DNA of 64,000 bases from Paracamarosporium sp. OC-R06-R3 (GCA_019828545.1 JACVRA010000088.1:62001-126000); one strand, 5' to 3'. Positions 21,837 through 33,943 are shown, counted from the stretch's first letter. Made by a program: numbers and translations. The notes: a model not told the origin generated them from the sequence alone.

Positions 21837-23858
21837 TCAGTCGTCCTCGTCGTAACCTTCATTCGTAACAGCCCAGCCACACTGCCACCTCTTCCCCTCC
21901 GCCTCCCCGTTCATCCTCAGCTCCCGGGCCCTCGGGCCTTCCTTCCATCGTCTCACGCGGAAGTCGTCCCCAACACTTATCAAGGAGCCGTCCTTGGTCC
22001 AGGACACGCTTGTCACCTCTGCATCGTGGCCACGTATTAAGGGGGTGCCATGTTCGTAAATGGGAACTGTATCTGCTAGCATGCTGGGGAACTTGCTCCC
22101 GATAGACACATTACGAGACAGCGAGGGGCGAGACGATACCCGCAGCTGAGGTAAATCGAAGCTCTCTTCCGTCTGATTCTGCTCACGCTTGAGGAAGGTT
22201 TCGTCGGTAGGAAATAAGACGGGGCAGCCGTCGGTGCTCCCAACAGCCAGAAGCTCCTGATTGCCACCCGAAGCTTTGCGTAGCGCTGCCTTCACGTAAA
22301 AGGAACCGGCGTGAAAGTTGTGGTGCCGGAACCCATAGATTGGACCCAGGCCTTCTTGTTGAACCCTCTGGTGCTTTGACGAAGTTGAAGAGAGTTCCGG
22401 TGCAACGCCTAGGATCAGATGACTTGTTGAGTATGCGTAGACTGTGTTGTCCTTGCTGAGGGCGTACAAGCGAGCTGCATCGCCGCTCAGAGTGAGCGAA
22501 TTGATCGCGAAGTGCCGGTGGCGGGTGTGCGATTCGGGGTGCCTCGTTGTTGAAATGGGTACAGCAGGTCCACGCAAAGAGTATCTGCCTCTTATGTCCC
22601 ATAGCTTGATACTTGTCGACGCGTCCGAAGCTGTTAGTAACAGGTGTTGGCGGCCGGTAGGCAAGAATGATAGGGCAGTGACAGATACATCGTTGCGTCG
22701 ATTGAACGCTTCATTCTTTCCATTGGCAAGAGCCTTGATACCGGTCGTGGTATTATTGGTTGGTCCAATATATGCATGCGCAGATTCAAGTGACTTGATA
22801 GTGCAGGCATATGGTACATCTTCACCCCATGCAGGGTGGACGTTGGTGTTGCCCCCTTTGCACCTCAGATCCCAGATCTGAACAGCACCGTCGCGGCTGG
22901 AAGTGGCTACTATGTTATCGTCTCCGGGTTGAAACCGTATCTGCTTCACGGATGACTTGTGTTTAGCGAGAACGTGAATGGTTTGTTGAGTGCGAGCGTC
23001 GATGATCTGGCCTGTCTGGTCTCCAGAGCCAGTAGCGATCCGCGTATCATCCGAAGAGAACTGAATGTCCATAATTGCGTTACCATGAGCCCTCCAGGAT
23101 ACGTGAGCCTTTGAGAAACTGGACGGTGCGCTGTCCTCAGCATCAAGAAGATGGACCCAACCATCCTCGTCGCCAACGGCGACCAACGAATTGACATTGC
23201 ACGCAGCTGTGCAGAACGGTGGAGCGCCAGGAGGAAGTTCGTAATGATCCTCGGATGAACTGTAGAAGTCGGCAGTGTAGTCCTGCCACGAGGTACAGTG
23301 GTCGCGCCGTGGACCGCGCCCAACACCCAGCATGCCACCGAAAGATCGCGTCAGCTTCCGCGACGTCCCTCCCAAGCTCTTGAGGCGTCGAATTGGCTCC
23401 TGGAACACTGGCACAGGGGGTTCTTCGAAAGCGGGGGCATCTTCGAGGATGGTAAAGGGCGGTGGAGTCGCGTATTTTTGGCGTTTGGAAGGCGATGACT
23501 GGGCTGGGGAGCTCTCAGGAGACAGGTATGGCGTCTTTCGTTTTCGAGAGCTGAGCGGAGGAGTCTGGATGCAATGCTGGACTTCGATATCGGCGAAGTT
23601 GACGGTCTTGCGGGGCGTGGTCCTGTGGGTGGCACTGCCGCGGTTGATGGCAGCGCGCGTGATATCCTGCAGCTGGCGACCGGAATTGGAGAGCCTCGAG
23701 GAGCCATGTGTCGATGTGCGCGGCGTGAAGAACTTCTGGAAGCGTTTTGGGGTGATGGGTGGCGGTTTCTTGAGCTTGCGGCTGCCCGTGTTCGCGACGT
23801 GCGGCGGCGGCGAACTGGGCAGCTCCGACATGCGGGCAGTGCATGGAGAGGAAGACAT
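21837..23858 (-). CDS. CDT2: Cdt2-like WD40 substrate receptor of CRL4 ubiquitin ligase
   Basis: Single exon of 673 residues, starting at MSSSPCTARM; an ATG 12 codons upstream is less likely. WD40 repeats begin near residue 215: VAVGDEDGWVHLLDAE, WRAHGNAIMDIQFSSDDTRI, ATGSGDQTGQIIDA, HKSSVKQIRFQPGDDNIVAT, SSRDGAVQIWDLRC, and further repeats to the C-terminus. This order and wording match Cdt2/DTL, which with Ddb1-Cul4 ubiquitinates PCNA-bound proteins such as Cdt1 in S phase and after damage. The first 200 residues are disordered, basic and Ser/Pro-rich, and include TPKRFQKFFTPRTS near residue 37, a possible degenerate PCNA-binding motif. It shares a 309-base divergent promoter with RRP5. Confidence 0.85.
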   Translation of the reverse strand: MSSSPCTARMSELPSSPPPHVANTGSRKLKKPPPITPKRFQKFFTPRTSTHGSSRLSNSGRQLQDITRAAINRGSATHRTTPRKTVNFADIEVQHCIQTPPLSSRKRKTPYLSPESSPAQSSPSKRQKYATPPPFTILEDAPAFEEPPVPVFQEPIRRLKSLGGTSRKLTRSFGGMLGVGRGPRRDHCTSWQDYTADFYSSSEDHYELPPGAPPFCTAACNVNSLVAVGDEDGWVHLLDAEDSAPSSFSKAHVSWRAHGNAIMDIQFSSDDTRIATGSGDQTGQIIDARTQQTIHVLAKHKSSVKQIRFQPGDDNIVATSSRDGAVQIWDLRCKGGNTNVHPAWGEDVPYACTIKSLESAHAYIGPTNNTTTGIKALANGKNEAFNRRNDVSVTALSFLPTGRQHLLLTASDASTSIKLWDIRGRYSLRGPAVPISTTRHPESHTRHRHFAINSLTLSGDAARLYALSKDNTVYAYSTSHLILGVAPELSSTSSKHQRVQQEGLGPIYGFRHHNFHAGSFYVKAALRKASGGNQELLAVGSTDGCPVLFPTDETFLKREQNQTEESFDLPQLRVSSRPSLSRNVSIGSKFPSMLADTVPIYEHGTPLIRGHDAEVTSVSWTKDGSLISVGDDFRVRRWKEGPRARELRMNGEAEGKRWQCGWAVTNEGYDEDD

Positions 23859-24167
23859 GATTATCGGACCTACTAATACATGGGAGAGACGCAAGCAATT
23901 GACGCGAAGATGAAGCTGAGACTGACACTGCAGCCGTGGCGGAGACGGGACGAATATAACGGTTGGGAGGGGAGAGGTTGGACTCGGCGCACGGCCCAGC
24001 AGGCACGCGTTCGACCGCGAATGGCGCGTTAAGTGGGCGAACTAAGCTGCTGGCGTGTCAGTCGGCGCCCGGAGAATCTCGAACCGCCGCCCCCGCTTTT
24101 TTTCTGAGAGAATCTTGTACCGAGCAGAAAAGTCTGGGACGCCCGTACACACACGCGACCACCCGCA
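23859..24167. promoter_or_regulatory. Short bidirectional promoter, CDT2 / RRP5
   Basis: Only 309 bases separate the two start codons of these divergently transcribed genes, so they must share or abut promoter elements. No motif was assigned with confidence. Confidence 0.6.
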
Positions 24168-27100
24168 ATGGGCGCCATAAAACGCAAAGCCGACCAGGGG
24201 AGCGCCCCGGCCAAGAAGGTGAGGGATACCCCGCGAGACCGAAGCGCAAAGCGCCAGCGCAAGTCCGACGCCGCAGAGAACCCGCCGCCCGCGAAGGCGA
24301 AGCCTGACATCTCGACCCACAACAGCATTTTCAAGGATGAAGAGAAGTCTTTCCCGCGAGGAGGTGCCAGTGTCTTGACGCCTCTGGAGCACAAGCAAAT
24401 CCAGATCAAGGCGAACCAGGACGTGCTTTTCGAGCAGGCCGGACTGAAGAAGCGTGGCGGAGACGATGGTCTGAGCGACGAAGGCTCCGACTTTGGCGGC
24501 GAAGACGAAGCACCGAAAACTTCCAAGAAGCGCAAGTCCAAGAAGAGCAAGGCTGCGCATGGTGAGGAGGAGCAGGTTCAGAAGGTCAAGGCCGAAGGCT
24601 TAACCTTCAAGGTGCGTCCTGGTGGAGCAGTCGCAGGGTGCTTGCTAACGTCCGCAGAATCTCGCAATCGGCACGCTTGTTCTAGGACAGGTCATTGACG
24701 TGACCGCGCAAGATCTCGCTCTCGCCCTTCCCAACGGCCTCGTAGGATACGTACCCGTCACGGCAGTTTCTGATAAGCTTAATGAGAGGATTGAAAAGCT
24801 GCTGAAGGAGAACGAGGAGCTGGAAGAGGTGGAAGACGAGGAAGACGATTTTGAAGATGTGGATTTGCGGGACATGTTCACGATTGGGCAATACCTGCGG
24901 GCATGCGTGACCTCAACTTCCGAAGACGCAGGTGCTGGCGAATTCACAGCGAAGCGCAAGCTGGAGCTTTCCATCCACCCTAAGCTTGTAAACCGAGGCC
25001 TCTCCAAGTCCAGCCTAGTGGAGAACGTCATGATCCAAGCGTCTGTCTTAAGCAACGAAGATCACGGATTGGTTGTGGACTTGGGCCTAGACGAGCAGAA
25101 CCTCAAGGGCTTCCTGGGCAAGAAAGAATTGGGCGCGCAGATCAATCACGGCAAGGTCCAAGAGGGCACCGTGTTCTTGTGCCTGGTATCTGGTGTCAAT
25201 CCAGATGGGAGGATCGTCAGGCTCCTTGCGGATCATCAGCAGGCAGGAAACCTGAAGAAGGGCCACACGTTGACGGAAGCCCCCACCATCGACGTTTTCC
25301 TTCCCGGAACTGCTGTCGATCTACTCATCACCGAGCTATCACCAAACACCATTGTTGGCAAAGTGCTAGGGCTTATTGACGCAACTGCAGACACCATCCA
25401 TTCCGGAGCCGCTGAGAAAGCAACCGACCTCACTGAAAAATACAACACTGGCACGAAGGTCAAAGCCAGGATCATTTTTACTACCGAGGAGGAGGATGCG
25501 AAGAAAATCGGAGTATCGCTCATAGACCATATCTTAACCTTGTCAACCCGTATGTCTGGGAAGCCGAAAGAGAGACAAAGTCCTTTGGATGTCGTGCCGT
25601 TGTCATCCATCGTCGAGGAAGCAAAGGTTACGAAAGTCGTACCTATGCTAGGAGTTTTCCTGAATATTGGTCCGCGCGATGTTGCGGGTTTCGCACCCTT
25701 GAACAGACTGGCGGACGAGAGAGTGGAGGTACCATCGGAGATCTCGGGCCCCTTTCAACTGGCATCTACGCACAGAGCTCGTGTGATAGGTTTCAGTGCT
25801 TTTGATGGCATGTACCGGCTTTCTCTCGAAGAGAAAGTGCTGTCGCAACCTTTCCTTCGTATTGAAGAGATCAAGGTGGGACAGGTTGTCAAGGGAAAGG
25901 TCCAGAAGCTGTTCGCAGATAGGGATGGATCTACTGCCCTCCTTGTGCATCTGGCAGAGGGCATCAACGCAGCTGTTTCCGAGATTCATCTGGCCGATAC
26001 TCGCCTCCAGCATCCTGAGCGAAAATTCCGCGAGAACGCGTCAGTCACTGCTAGAGTGCTGTACGTGGACGTACAGAAGCACCAAGTGCGACTGACCTTG
26101 AAGAAGTCCCTTGTCAATTCCGAAGTGGAGCCATGGTCAAATTATTCTCAGCTTTCTGTTGGTGCTACCGGTCCTGGAACACTCGTCAACATCAAACCTG
26201 CCGGAGCATTGGTTCATTTCTATGGCAGCTTAAGAGCCTGGCTTCCAGCCGCTGAGATGAGCGAGGCGTACATCGAAGATGCGACGCGGCATTTCACAAG
26301 GGGCCAAGTGGTGAATGTGCGCATCATATCACTCAAGCCAGAAGAAGGTCGAATCATGGTCTCATGCAAGGATCCAGCAGCTGTCGACGCGGATAAGGAA
26401 ACCAAATTTAACGAGCTAGCAATCGGTGATATCGTCAAGGGAACAGTGCTTGAAAAGGGAGCTGATTCCGTCATTGTTGACTTGGAACATGGCATTAAAG
26501 GTACACTGAGGATCGGCCATCTCACCGACGGCTCCGAGAAGAAAGATCAATCGACCATGGCGCGGGTTCGCGTTGGAGGGCCCCTCGATGACTTGATCAT
26601 CCTTCAAAAGCACCGCAAATCGAGAACCGTGGTTCTTTCCAACAAACCAAGTCTCCGAAAAGATGCACAAGCACGCAAACTGATAACCAAGATCGAAGAC
26701 ATTCAAGCTGGCTCCACTGTGCATGGATTCGTTCGCGCTATCGACCCTGACAAAGTCTTTGTGGAGTTTGCTAACGGAGTCAGCGGCCCCATTTTCAAGT
26801 CATCACTCTTAGAGGATATGCTCTCAAAACCAGTTTTTGGTCTGCGGAAGGACCAATCTATTACTGCTCGTGTCACGCACGTGGATGCTGGCAAGAAGCG
26901 ATTCTGGCTCTCTTTGAAGTCGGAGTCGGACGAGCCCAAGAAACAGCTCACTACGTCAGCCGTAGTTGCGGTCAATCCTGTCGATGAGAACATCAAGTCT
27001 ACTGCAGATATCAACTTTGGTACCAAGCTCGCTGTGCGTGTCCGGGCGCCGAAGCCCACTCAGATCAACGTTCGAATTGCCGACAACGTTGATGGCCGGA

Positions 27101-29625
27101 TATACATTTCAGAGCTATTCAAGAGTTGGGATGACATCGTCGATAAGAAGCACCCGCACTTGCAGTTCCAGACTGGAGAAATCATTCAGGTCAGCACGAT
27201 TGGTATGCACGACGCGAAGAACTACCGTTTCCTGCCAATAAGTCATCGTCAAGGCAAGAACAGCATCTACGAGCTTACGACGAAGAGCGACATCAAGAGT
27301 GAGGAAGACCTTCTTACGGTCGAGAAGATTAAAAAGGGAGATTCTTTCGTCGCATTCATTAACAACCACAGCGATCGTCACGTCTGGGTCAGCATCTCAG
27401 CTACAATCCGTGGTCGCGTTGATTTCTTCGATCTCACAGAGGATCTCAACCTCCTGAGCAACGTCGAAGAGAACTTCCCTGTTGGCTCAGCACTGCGAGT
27501 ACGTGTCAAAGACATTAATGTGGAGAAGAATCGCCTGGAGTTTTCTGCTGTGTCTAGCGACTCGGCCAAATTACTTACCCTGCAAGACATCAAAGCTGGC
27601 TTGATCCTGCCTGCTCGTGTCACTAAGCTCCACGATTCACACATTGTCGTTCATATTAACGAGAACGTGGCTGGCCCAATCTACCTAGAGCAACTAGCTG
27701 ATGATTACGACAAAGCTAAGCCATCCGAATTCAAGGTCAGTGACGTTATTCGCGTGTGCGTTACACACGTGGATGCTGCAAATAAGAAGATCAGCCTATC
27801 TGCACGTCCCTCGAAAGTCCTCAGTTCCTCTTTGCCCGTCAAGGACCCAGAAATCACAGCTAGGAAAGACCTCAAGGTCGGCCAGATCGTTCGAGGCTTC
27901 ATCAAGAAAGTCGACGAAAAAGCGATCTGGGTTCGCCTGGGCCCCAGTGTTGACGCTATGGTTTCGGTGGGACATCTTAGCGATCAGTATGTCAAAGACT
28001 GGCGATCTAAATTTCAGGTGGATCAACTAGTCAGAGGCAAGGTTACGGCGAACGACGACCAGCAGAGAAATCCCCTCATGAGCTTGAAAAAGTCGGTCAT
28101 TGAGGGAGATTACGTGGCACCTCTGAACTTCCAGGACATTAAGAAAGGCCAGATCGTCACTGCAACCGTACGACATGTTGCAGATTATGGTGTGTTCCTT
28201 GTTATCGACAAGTCGCGAAACGTCAGTGGATTATGCCACGTTTCCAAGATGGCTGATAAAGGCATCGAGAAGGGCAAAGTCAAGGAGCTGTATAAGGAGG
28301 GCGATGCAGTGAAAGCCAAGGTTTTGACGATCAATCCCAATCAGAGAAAGGTTACGTTCAGCTTGAAATACTCCGACGTCACAGGCGAAAAGGTTGATGA
28401 GGATGAAGACATGGAAGACGCGTCTGATATTTCTGTTGAAGATCTTGAATCTGAAGATGAAGAAGTCGATGATGATGAGGATGAAGAGATGCGAAGCGTA
28501 AAGAGCGCTGGTACAGACGACGAACTCGACGCTTTCGAGGACGAAGAGTCTGACGAGGAGGACGAAGTTACAACGAAGCCCGCTGCAGGCCTGAGCACAA
28601 CTGGCTTTGACTGGACTGGTGCCACGATGGACATCGACGACGCAAAAGCAGTTTCTGACGACTCTGAAGATGACGCGTCAAGGAAGAAGAAGAGACACAA
28701 GAAAGCCACCATCAAAGAGGACCGCACTGGCGACCTCGACGCTTTTGGACCCCAGTCTGTAGCTGATTACGAGCGTCTCCTCCTCGGCCAACCCAACAAT
28801 GCAGAACTCTGGGTCCGCTACATGGTTTTCCAGCGCGAGCTCAACGAGATCGAAAAGGCACGGCAGATTGCTCGCCGCGCTCTAGCCACCATGAATCCAC
28901 GCGAAGAGAAAGAGAGGCTGGATGTCTGGACCGCGCTTCTCCATCTCGAGAACGACTTCGGCAGCGAAGACCTCATCGATGAGACGTTTAAGGAGGCTTG
29001 CCAGAACAACGACTCGCGTGAAGTACACGAGCGCATGATCAAGATCTATATATCATCTGGAAAGCTCGACGTAAGTGCTCTACCTTGACTACCTTTTCCT
29101 ACGAAGCGCAATAGCTAATGAATCAAACAGAAAGCAGACACACTTTACCAGTCAATGACAAAAAACAAATCCTTCACCCCCGACCCAGCCCTCTGGCTCT
29201 CCTACGCCACTTTCCTCCTTACGACCCTGGTGCCCTCTTCACCCACTCGAGCCCGCGCCCTCCTCCCCCGCGCCACACAGAGCGTCCCATCCCCGCAACA
29301 CCGCTACCTCACTCAAAAATTCGCAGCGCTAGAGTTCAAGCACGGCGACGCGGAACGCGGACGCACCATTTTCGAAGGCCTGGTCTCCACGTGGCCCAAA
29401 AAGTGGGACATCTGGGATGTGTACGCCAGTCTTGAGATGAGTCATGGTGGGCAGGACAACGTGAGAGGTCTTTTCGAGCGCATGGCAAAGGCGGATGTGA
29501 AGAGAAGGAGGGCGGAGACGGTGTTTAAGCGATGGAGGGAGTGGGAGGTTTCTGTTGGTGGGGATGTGAAGGGTGTGGAGAAGGCGGAGAGGGAGTGGGC
29601 GGAGAAGAGGGCGAAGGAGGAGTAG
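24168..29625 (+). CDS. RRP5: rRNA biogenesis protein Rrp5
   Basis: Exons 24168-24611, 24658-29070 and 29131-29625 give 1783 residues, close to yeast Rrp5. Introns are 46 and 60 bases with clear GCTAAC/GCTAAT branch sites. The basic/acidic N-terminal 148 residues carry nuclear-type Lys/Arg clusters. From about residue 155 a long series of S1 RNA-binding domains follows (GTLVLGQVIDVTAQDLALAL, VGQVVKGKVQKLF, KKGQIVTATVRHVADYGVF and others). An acidic linker near residues 1390-1470 leads to C-terminal HAT/TPR-like repeats (YERLLLGQPNNAELWVRYM, ARALLPRATQSVP, GRTIFEGLVSTWPKKWDIWDVY). Rrp5 works in the nucleolus and is needed for both 18S and 5.8S/25S pre-rRNA processing. Intact. Confidence 0.95.
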
Positions 29626-30408
29626 ATGTTTCTTCATATGAAATGAAGGGCTGTTGTTGCATTTGGTGGAGTTAGTGTAGGAAAATATCAGGAAAATATA
29701 ATGGTTGGTCGTTTGTGAGTGAGTTGCTTGGTGAGGGTGATCGTTGTGGGGATTGAGTGTGTTATGGTGGTCTGCTGTAGCAATCTATGAGTATGAGTTA
29801 AGTCCCAACAATCGTCCCCAACTGTTGTCAGCGCGATTGTCTCCTGTTGCTTCCTTGTAGTCGCGGATCATACACTCGATTGTAGCTGCTACCTGACCGA
29901 CGTATCTCAGGACATTCGGCAACGAAAGTGTAGATGGTTGAATATCCCGACCTAATTAGGCAGATGTCGCTAGCGCGGGCCCAGACAGGCTTGAAACGCC
30001 GATGACAAACTGCTTTTCTCGTCGTTATGACCGAGCAAGATTTTCTTTCTATAGGAGGAAAATTGCTCTGGACGTTCCAAGCTATACCATTCCGCAGAGA
30101 CGGAAGCACATGTAGGCTATTGTGTGGCATGGAAGGAATGTAACTAGCGGAGTTAGCGCCGAGTAAAAGCCGCGGAGATCCCACGTGACGTTATCGATCT
30201 AACGTCATCCTCGGTTGGGTTACAAATTATCATGCCTCTTGCATCAGCGACGCGAATACTTCTCACCTGTTTCCTTATGAGCTTTCTGGCCTATACCATC
30301 AAGCAATCTGCCTTTAGGTTCTCTGCTCGATTAATTGCAAGAGTAAGCTGTGCGATTGCGATGTGTGAAGCTTGCGCTAACGTCATCAAGCCAGCTGCAT
30401 CCCGCGCC
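29626..30408. other. Spacer: RRP5 3' end and GLO2 upstream region
   Basis: It contains the RRP5 3' untranslated region and GLO2 promoter. From 30,232 an ATG-initiated frame runs in phase into GLO2 and could encode an N-terminal extension. A good intron candidate (30343-30390, GTAAGC donor, GCTAAC branch) lies inside it. Confidence 0.5.
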
Positions 30409-31432
30409 ATGCATATCCAATCGATTCCTATGTGTATGAGCACCGTGATGGAAGGACGTGGCGTGCACTAACGAGGGCGACAGGGGAGGGTACGGGCAAT
30501 AATTATGCCTACCTCGTTACCGATGACAAGTCTAAAGAGTCGGTCATTATTGACCCTGCAAACCCGCCTGAGTACGTAATACGCTCCATCAGAGTCGAGC
30601 CGTGAACTGAATGCTGCTTTAGAGTCTTGCCTGTGTTGAAGGAGAAGACCGACGGCGGCGCAATCAAGCTCTCGAAAATAATAAACACGCACCAGTATGT
30701 CCTCGTGCTACGCTGACCCGTTTCGACCACTAACCGCCGTTAGCCACCATGACCATGCTGGAGGCAACACCGAGATCGTAAGCTATTTTCAAATGACTGA
30801 TGAATCCATCTGACCACACCAGCTCAAACACTACAAGCTCCCCATCATCGGCGGAAAAGACTGCGCACAAGTAACCACGACCCCATCCCACAACTCACAG
30901 TTTACCATCGGCGAAAGTATAAAGGTAACTGCGCTGCACACCCCCTGCCACACGCAAGACAGCATCTGCTTCTACTTCGAGGACGGCTCCGACCGCGCTG
31001 TCTTCACCGGCGACACGCTCTTCATCGGTGGCTGCGGCCGCTTCTTCGAGGGCAACGCCACGGAGATGCACAAGGCGCTCAACGAGGTCCTCGCTTCCCT
31101 CCCAGACGACACAAGAGTGTACCCGGGTCACGAGTACACCAAGGGAAATGTACGCTTCGCGAAGAAAGTCCTGGATAACGATGCGATTCGCAAGCTCGAT
31201 GAGTTCTCGCAGGCGAACAAGGAGACGCAGGGGAAGTTCACGATTGGGGATGAGAAGGTGAGTGTGGCTTCGACTTTTGACGTGATACGATATCGAAGTA
31301 GGAAATACTAATGCTTCGCAGAAACACAATGTTTTCATGCGTGTGAATGATCCGGATATTCATCAGCTGGTTGGGCAAAAGGAGCCGGTGGAGGTTATGA
31401 AGACTCTGCGTGAAATGAAGGATAGGTCGTGA
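30409..31432 (+). CDS. GLO2: Glyoxalase II (hydroxyacylglutathione hydrolase)
   Basis: Six exons: 30409-30433, 30484-30571, 30623-30694, 30744-30777, 30823-31257 and 31322-31432, giving 254 residues; every join keeps frame and rebuilds the family sequence. It hydrolyses S-D-lactoylglutathione to D-lactate and glutathione, the second step of methylglyoxal detoxification. The metallo-beta-lactamase metal motif THHHHDH is built across the intron after exon 3 (about residues 61-67). Later metal ligands sit in LHTPCHTQDS, FTGDTLF and VYPGHEYT. The C-terminal substrate-binding domain ends MRVNDPDIHQ. The start shown gives the usual cytosolic form (MHIQSIPMWEGTGNNYAY); an upstream in-frame ATG at 30232 could make an extended form. 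Confidence 0.92.
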
Positions 31433-32289
31433 GGTGGTGGAGAAGTGCATACCTTCGTTTGTAGCATCGGCATTTTGTAATCGTAGAAGCATACGAAATT
31501 ACGAGTCGCTGACCGATTCGGCCTGATGGTCATTTGATTATTACGCGTGAGGCTGGTGAAAGTCGCTTGGGTGCTTTGATAACTAGCTAGCGATGCTACG
31601 AGAGTGCGAAGCGCGGGGAACGAAGCAAGTTCGCTAAGAGAGATAAGGACTGTATGAAATAAACAGCGTAACAGGTGGTTTGCTTGATTTATCGTCAGGT
31701 ATTCTGAACGTTTGTAGAAGGTGAACTCAAGCACGACTATGCTCTACTAGAGCAGAGTAACTATGGCGAAACGAGAATGACGACTAGCAACACTAATGCG
31801 TACGCGCGTCTATACATCTCTCACATCGCATATATCGAAGGCAGGATATTGAGAGTAAGAGTGTTGATTTTCGAATCCAAGGGTATCTAGTCTATTCATT
31901 CACCTTTGCAGATGCTTCACTGCTTTCCTCGGCCATTTCATATGTGCCTACGTCTCGCTTGACAGTCTGAATGCCATTGAGTGCAGTGCTCACTTAAAAG
32001 TGTCATGCCCTCTACACAGCCATTTGATCTCTCATCCCCTCCTTTTCTTCTTCCTATCGGCTTCTCGTTTCGGTCTGTGTCTACGTTCTCTAACGTAATG
32101 GACATGTCGTGGGAAGGAAGCCTGTTTATACAGTCTAGCAACCAATCTTTTCATCACGCACCCACGCCTCAGCATTATAGGCGCACTGTATTAAGCGTAC
32201 GATGTTGCTGTTGGCGTGGCGGGTGCAGTGGCTCCCGCGATCGCGTTGCAATGGAATGTGAAGCGTTATGCTTAACAAGGAGCACGAGT
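31433..32289. other. Convergent spacer
   Basis: 857 bases between GLO2 and the proline-rich protein gene. No coding signal recognised. Confidence 0.4.
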
Positions 32290-33487
32290 TCAGCCTCGGA
32301 AGAACAAGAACGTGATAACCAGGAATACCCGAGGATACCAGCTAGCGAAAGCAAAGTCCAGCGAGCGAGAAGACCACGAATCGACGGCACTTGCATACCC
32401 TGTTGAGGTGCTGTATCCGGTAAACGGGCTATATGCTGTTTCCGACGTAGGTGTCGCCCCGTTTAGAAAGCCAGTCGCATCAATTGTTCCTGTCGTGCTC
32501 GGTTCATCCGATGTGGTCGTTGCCTCTGATGTAGGCGTCGCGTCTGCCACTCGGGGCGTTTTCATGTTTGCGCTCTCCGCGAACTTCACCACCGTTGTTC
32601 CGTCCAAGTCTACGTCCGTGCAGTAGTTGGTGTACTCAGAAGCGGTTTTTCCTATCTGGCACCAGGGATCATCCGAAGATTCTGAACATGTGGTGGTCGC
32701 GCGCGCGCACCCGGAGGCCAACGAATTCCACTGGTCCGGGACGTAGTATGTGCCAGAATAGCATGCGCACGCCTCGCCTTCGTCTCCGCAGTAGGTAGCG
32801 AGAGACGTCCAGGCGCGGCACACATCCTGCACTTTGAGGGGATCGAATGTAGCAGTGACGACGCGCTGGTTGCCCTGGTTGCCCTGGTTCACTGTCTGAG
32901 TGATGCGCAGGGGTTGTCCTGTAGGGCGTGGACCGTTGTTGAAAGGTTGCTCCGGCCCCGTGGCGTCTGCGTAGACGTTTTCATTCTTAAGATATGTCTT
33001 CTCGGCCGCAAAGAAGTCATACATCTTCGAGAAGAAGGGTTCGGTTACTCGGTCGAAGTCTGTCTCTGGCTTAGTACGGCGTTCGGATCCCGCGCTGGGT
33101 CAGATGGGACATACTCTCGAACAGCACTTGCTCGTCGTCCTTGTAAGACCCAAGAGAGAATACCGACGCGTCATCCGCAATCGTTCCCTCATCGTCTAGC
33201 CGTGGAAATTCAGCAATCACAGGCGGCTTTTGTTTTGGGGTATTGAACCCGGGGTGAGGTTCGGGTTTTGGCACGACTGGTTTGGGTACCACCGGCTTGG
33301 GCTCGACTGGTGGAGGCCTGGGTGCCGGCGCGGGTCTGGGTATAATCGGTGGTGCAACCGGTACAGGTTTGGGTACGGGTATTACGGGTGCAACTGGTAC
33401 TGGTACTGGTTTAGGTATAACTGGAATAGGTCCAATCGCATCGGTCAAGGCTGCAAATGCCAACGAGGTGTGAAGAAGAGCCCGCAT
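32290..33487 (-). CDS. Secreted proline-rich, Cys-containing wall protein
   Basis: Exons 33115-33487 and 32290-33065 give 382 residues. The 49-base intron has a GTATGT donor, a TACTAAG branch site and CCAG end, and restores the frame (LFE joined to KTDFDRV). MRALLHTSLAFAALTDA is a signal peptide; an ATG eight codons upstream is also in frame. Residues 18-85 are a Pro/Val/Lys repeat region (PKPVPVPVAP-like). The second half has a Cys-rich part (about residues 200-275; DVCRAWTSLATYCGDEGEACACYSG), a Thr/Ser-rich linker and a C-terminal hydrophobic end (VFLVITFLFF), which fits a GPI anchor. Likely a cell-wall or surface protein of unknown role. Confidence 0.72.
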
Positions 33488-33943
33488 GATTGGCGAGACC
33501 TGGAAAACCATGTTTACAGATCTTTGGCCGAGGGGAAGATTTGGGTCGTTTATGCATGTAGAGGGCCGATTGTTATGTCTTTATTTAGGTGGTTCAGCCT
33601 AGCGGGCTGTGCTCCCCAACATGCGCTCCTGACCTGCTGCGGCAGGACGGGGCGATCGACGCGGAGATTAACGAGGCTGCTGACCGGTAACGCTGATTGG
33701 AGGATTTGGGATGGCTTTGGCCCCCGCATTGCCGTCCTGGTCTCAGCCACTTAGGGCCACCCTTTGAATGGCTCTAGCGTGCGCACTGATACAGTTGCCT
33801 TCATGCGAAATTGGGGGCGATGTAAACTGTGTGAGGGCCTCACTGAAAAGGTTAAATCTCTTTCATAGCATTGAGATCATTTGGTAGTCGTACCAGCGTA
33901 TCTAGGCTTCGCTAGCCACGCAACTATTACAAGCATAGCAATT
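33488..33943. promoter_or_regulatory. Divergent intergenic region; edge of accessory block
   Basis: 456 bases between the wall-protein gene (minus) and the HET gene (plus). It must hold both promoters and marks the change from the compact to the accessory-looking part of the window. Confidence 0.4.

Noticed and set aside
24058..24110. GGTTCGAGATT on the minus strand as a tRNA B box
   Set aside because: Does not match the B-box consensus fully and no cloverleaf can be drawn around it.
33066..33114. Alternative GC-AG intron (GCAAGT donor, 37 bases) in the proline-rich protein
   Set aside because: It also keeps frame, but a normal GTATGT donor with a TACTAAG branch site and 49-base length is better.
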